A stretch of DNA of 7,015 bases from Bacteroidales bacterium (GTDB lineage Bacteria > Bacteroidota > Bacteroidia > Bacteroidales > S143-33). A program made the translations under genes and the position numbers. Under the pieces are notes generated by a model that made no database searches, was not told the origin of the DNA, and saw only the letters and a list, made by a program, of their open reading frames with translations. The stretch is taken from positions 1-7,015 of the forward strand of contig JALWNS010000116.1 in NCBI GenBank assembly GCA_027083655.1, written 5' to 3'. Below, piece by piece: positions 6,657-7,015 of the stretch; position 1 is the first letter of the stretch; each line of letters starts with the position of its first letter.

Positions 6657-6816
6657 GCCTTGCGCCGTGCCGGTGTCATCGCATGACCGCCTCGCGCCGT
6701 GTCGGTGTCATCGCATGACCGCCTTGCGCCGTGTCGGTGTCATCGCATGACCGCCTTGCGCCGTGCCGGTGTCATCGCATGACCGCCTTGCGCCGTGCCG
6801 GTGTCATCGCATGACC
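6657..6816. repeat. Five tandem copies of a 32-bp GC-rich repeat
   Basis: Five head-to-tail units of exactly 32 bp lie at 6657-6688, 6689-6720, 6721-6752, 6753-6784 and 6785-6816, with no spacers. Each begins gcct-t/c-gcgccgtg and ends cggtgtcatcgcatgacc. Units 1, 4 and 5 are identical; unit 2 differs at unit positions 5 (t to c) and 14 (c to t), and unit 3 only at position 14. The unit has 22 G or C out of 32, far richer than the surrounding genes. Each unit carries an inverted repeat gtcat-cgc-atgac that could form a small hairpin. Because 32 is not a multiple of 3, the array is not a coding repeat. The directly following sequence carries ccgtagcg twice (6815-6822 and 6834-6841). The stretch 6521-6656 before it contains no gene. 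The function is unknown. Confidence 0.95.
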
Positions 6817-6847
6817 GTAGCGCTTCGTGGCCTCCGTAGCGGTCAGA

Positions 6848-6997
6848 ATGAAACTGCAGCACACATCAAGGGATCGCAAAGTTTTTAACACCAAGCCCTC
6901 AAAGGAAATTCACAAAGGCAACAAATGTTTTGAGGACACTGGCTTCATGCTTCCTCGCGCTTTGCCAAAGCCTATATTTACTGGGAATAAGCTTTAA
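6848..6997 (+). CDS. Small ORF of 49 codons, unrecognised (tentative)
   Basis: An ATG at 6848 opens a 49-residue frame that ends at a TAA at 6995-6997. The product is basic, with Lys/Arg-rich segments such as SRDRKVFNTKPSKEIHKG and a C-terminal PRALPKPIFTGNKL. It has no signal peptide, membrane segment or motif I recognise. It starts a few bases after the GC-rich repeat island, with no clear ribosome binding site or promoter. A frame of this length occurs readily by chance. It could be a small gene, a fragment of a decayed gene, or no gene. Confidence 0.2.
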   Translation: MKLQHTSRDRKVFNTKPSKEIHKGNKCFEDTGFMLPRALPKPIFTGNKL

Positions 6998-7015
6998 TAC
7001 ATGACTGCCTCATAT

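Noticed and set aside
6657..6816. Tandem 32-bp repeats as a CRISPR array served by the cas6 at 163
   Set aside because: The repeat length is CRISPR-like, but the units abut each other directly with no spacers, so this is a plain tandem repeat.

Overview
The window looks like a chromosomal segment of a Bacteroidota (Bacteroidetes) bacterium. The reasons are a secreted protein ending in a type IX secretion (T9SS) sorting domain, a promoter matching the Bacteroidota -33/-7 consensus (TTTG / TAnnTTTG) ahead of xseA, start sites without obvious Shine-Dalgarno sequences, and AT-rich spacers. The genus cannot be told from the sequence alone.

Layout from left to right. (1) 1-162 is a very AT-rich flank without a supportable gene. 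(2) 163-822 (+) encodes a Cas6b-type CRISPR RNA endonuclease; no CRISPR array or other cas gene is visible in the window. (3) 823-1823 is a 1-kb stretch without an intact gene. It carries partly open frames and, in frame with the next gene, a start codon plus signal-peptide-like leader followed by a run of stop codons, which may be the remains of a secreted-protein gene. (4) 1824-3203 (+) encodes a secreted Tyr/Trp-rich repeat protein with a C-terminal T9SS sorting domain, followed by a strong hairpin at 3226-3251. (5) 4009-5385 (-) encodes the large subunit of exonuclease VII (xseA) and 3422-3934 (-) a small YfcE/MJ0936-type metallophosphoesterase; they are 74 bp apart and probably co-transcribed. 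(6) 5510-6520 (+) encodes MurB (UDP-N-acetylenolpyruvoylglucosamine reductase), divergent from xseA across a spacer of about 120 bp. (7) 6521-6847 is a GC-rich repeat island: a hairpin, then five exact-period 32-bp tandem repeats, then a pair of 8-bp direct repeats. A 49-codon ORF (6848-6997) follows.

The genes do not form one pathway. xseA (DNA repair/degradation) and murB (peptidoglycan synthesis) are ordinary housekeeping genes. cas6, the T9SS cargo gene and the decayed spacer make the left half look like an accessory region. The most notable items are the isolated cas6, the 32-bp GC-rich tandem repeat array, and the possible decayed secreted-protein gene upstream of the T9SS cargo. I see no complete new multi-gene system in this window.
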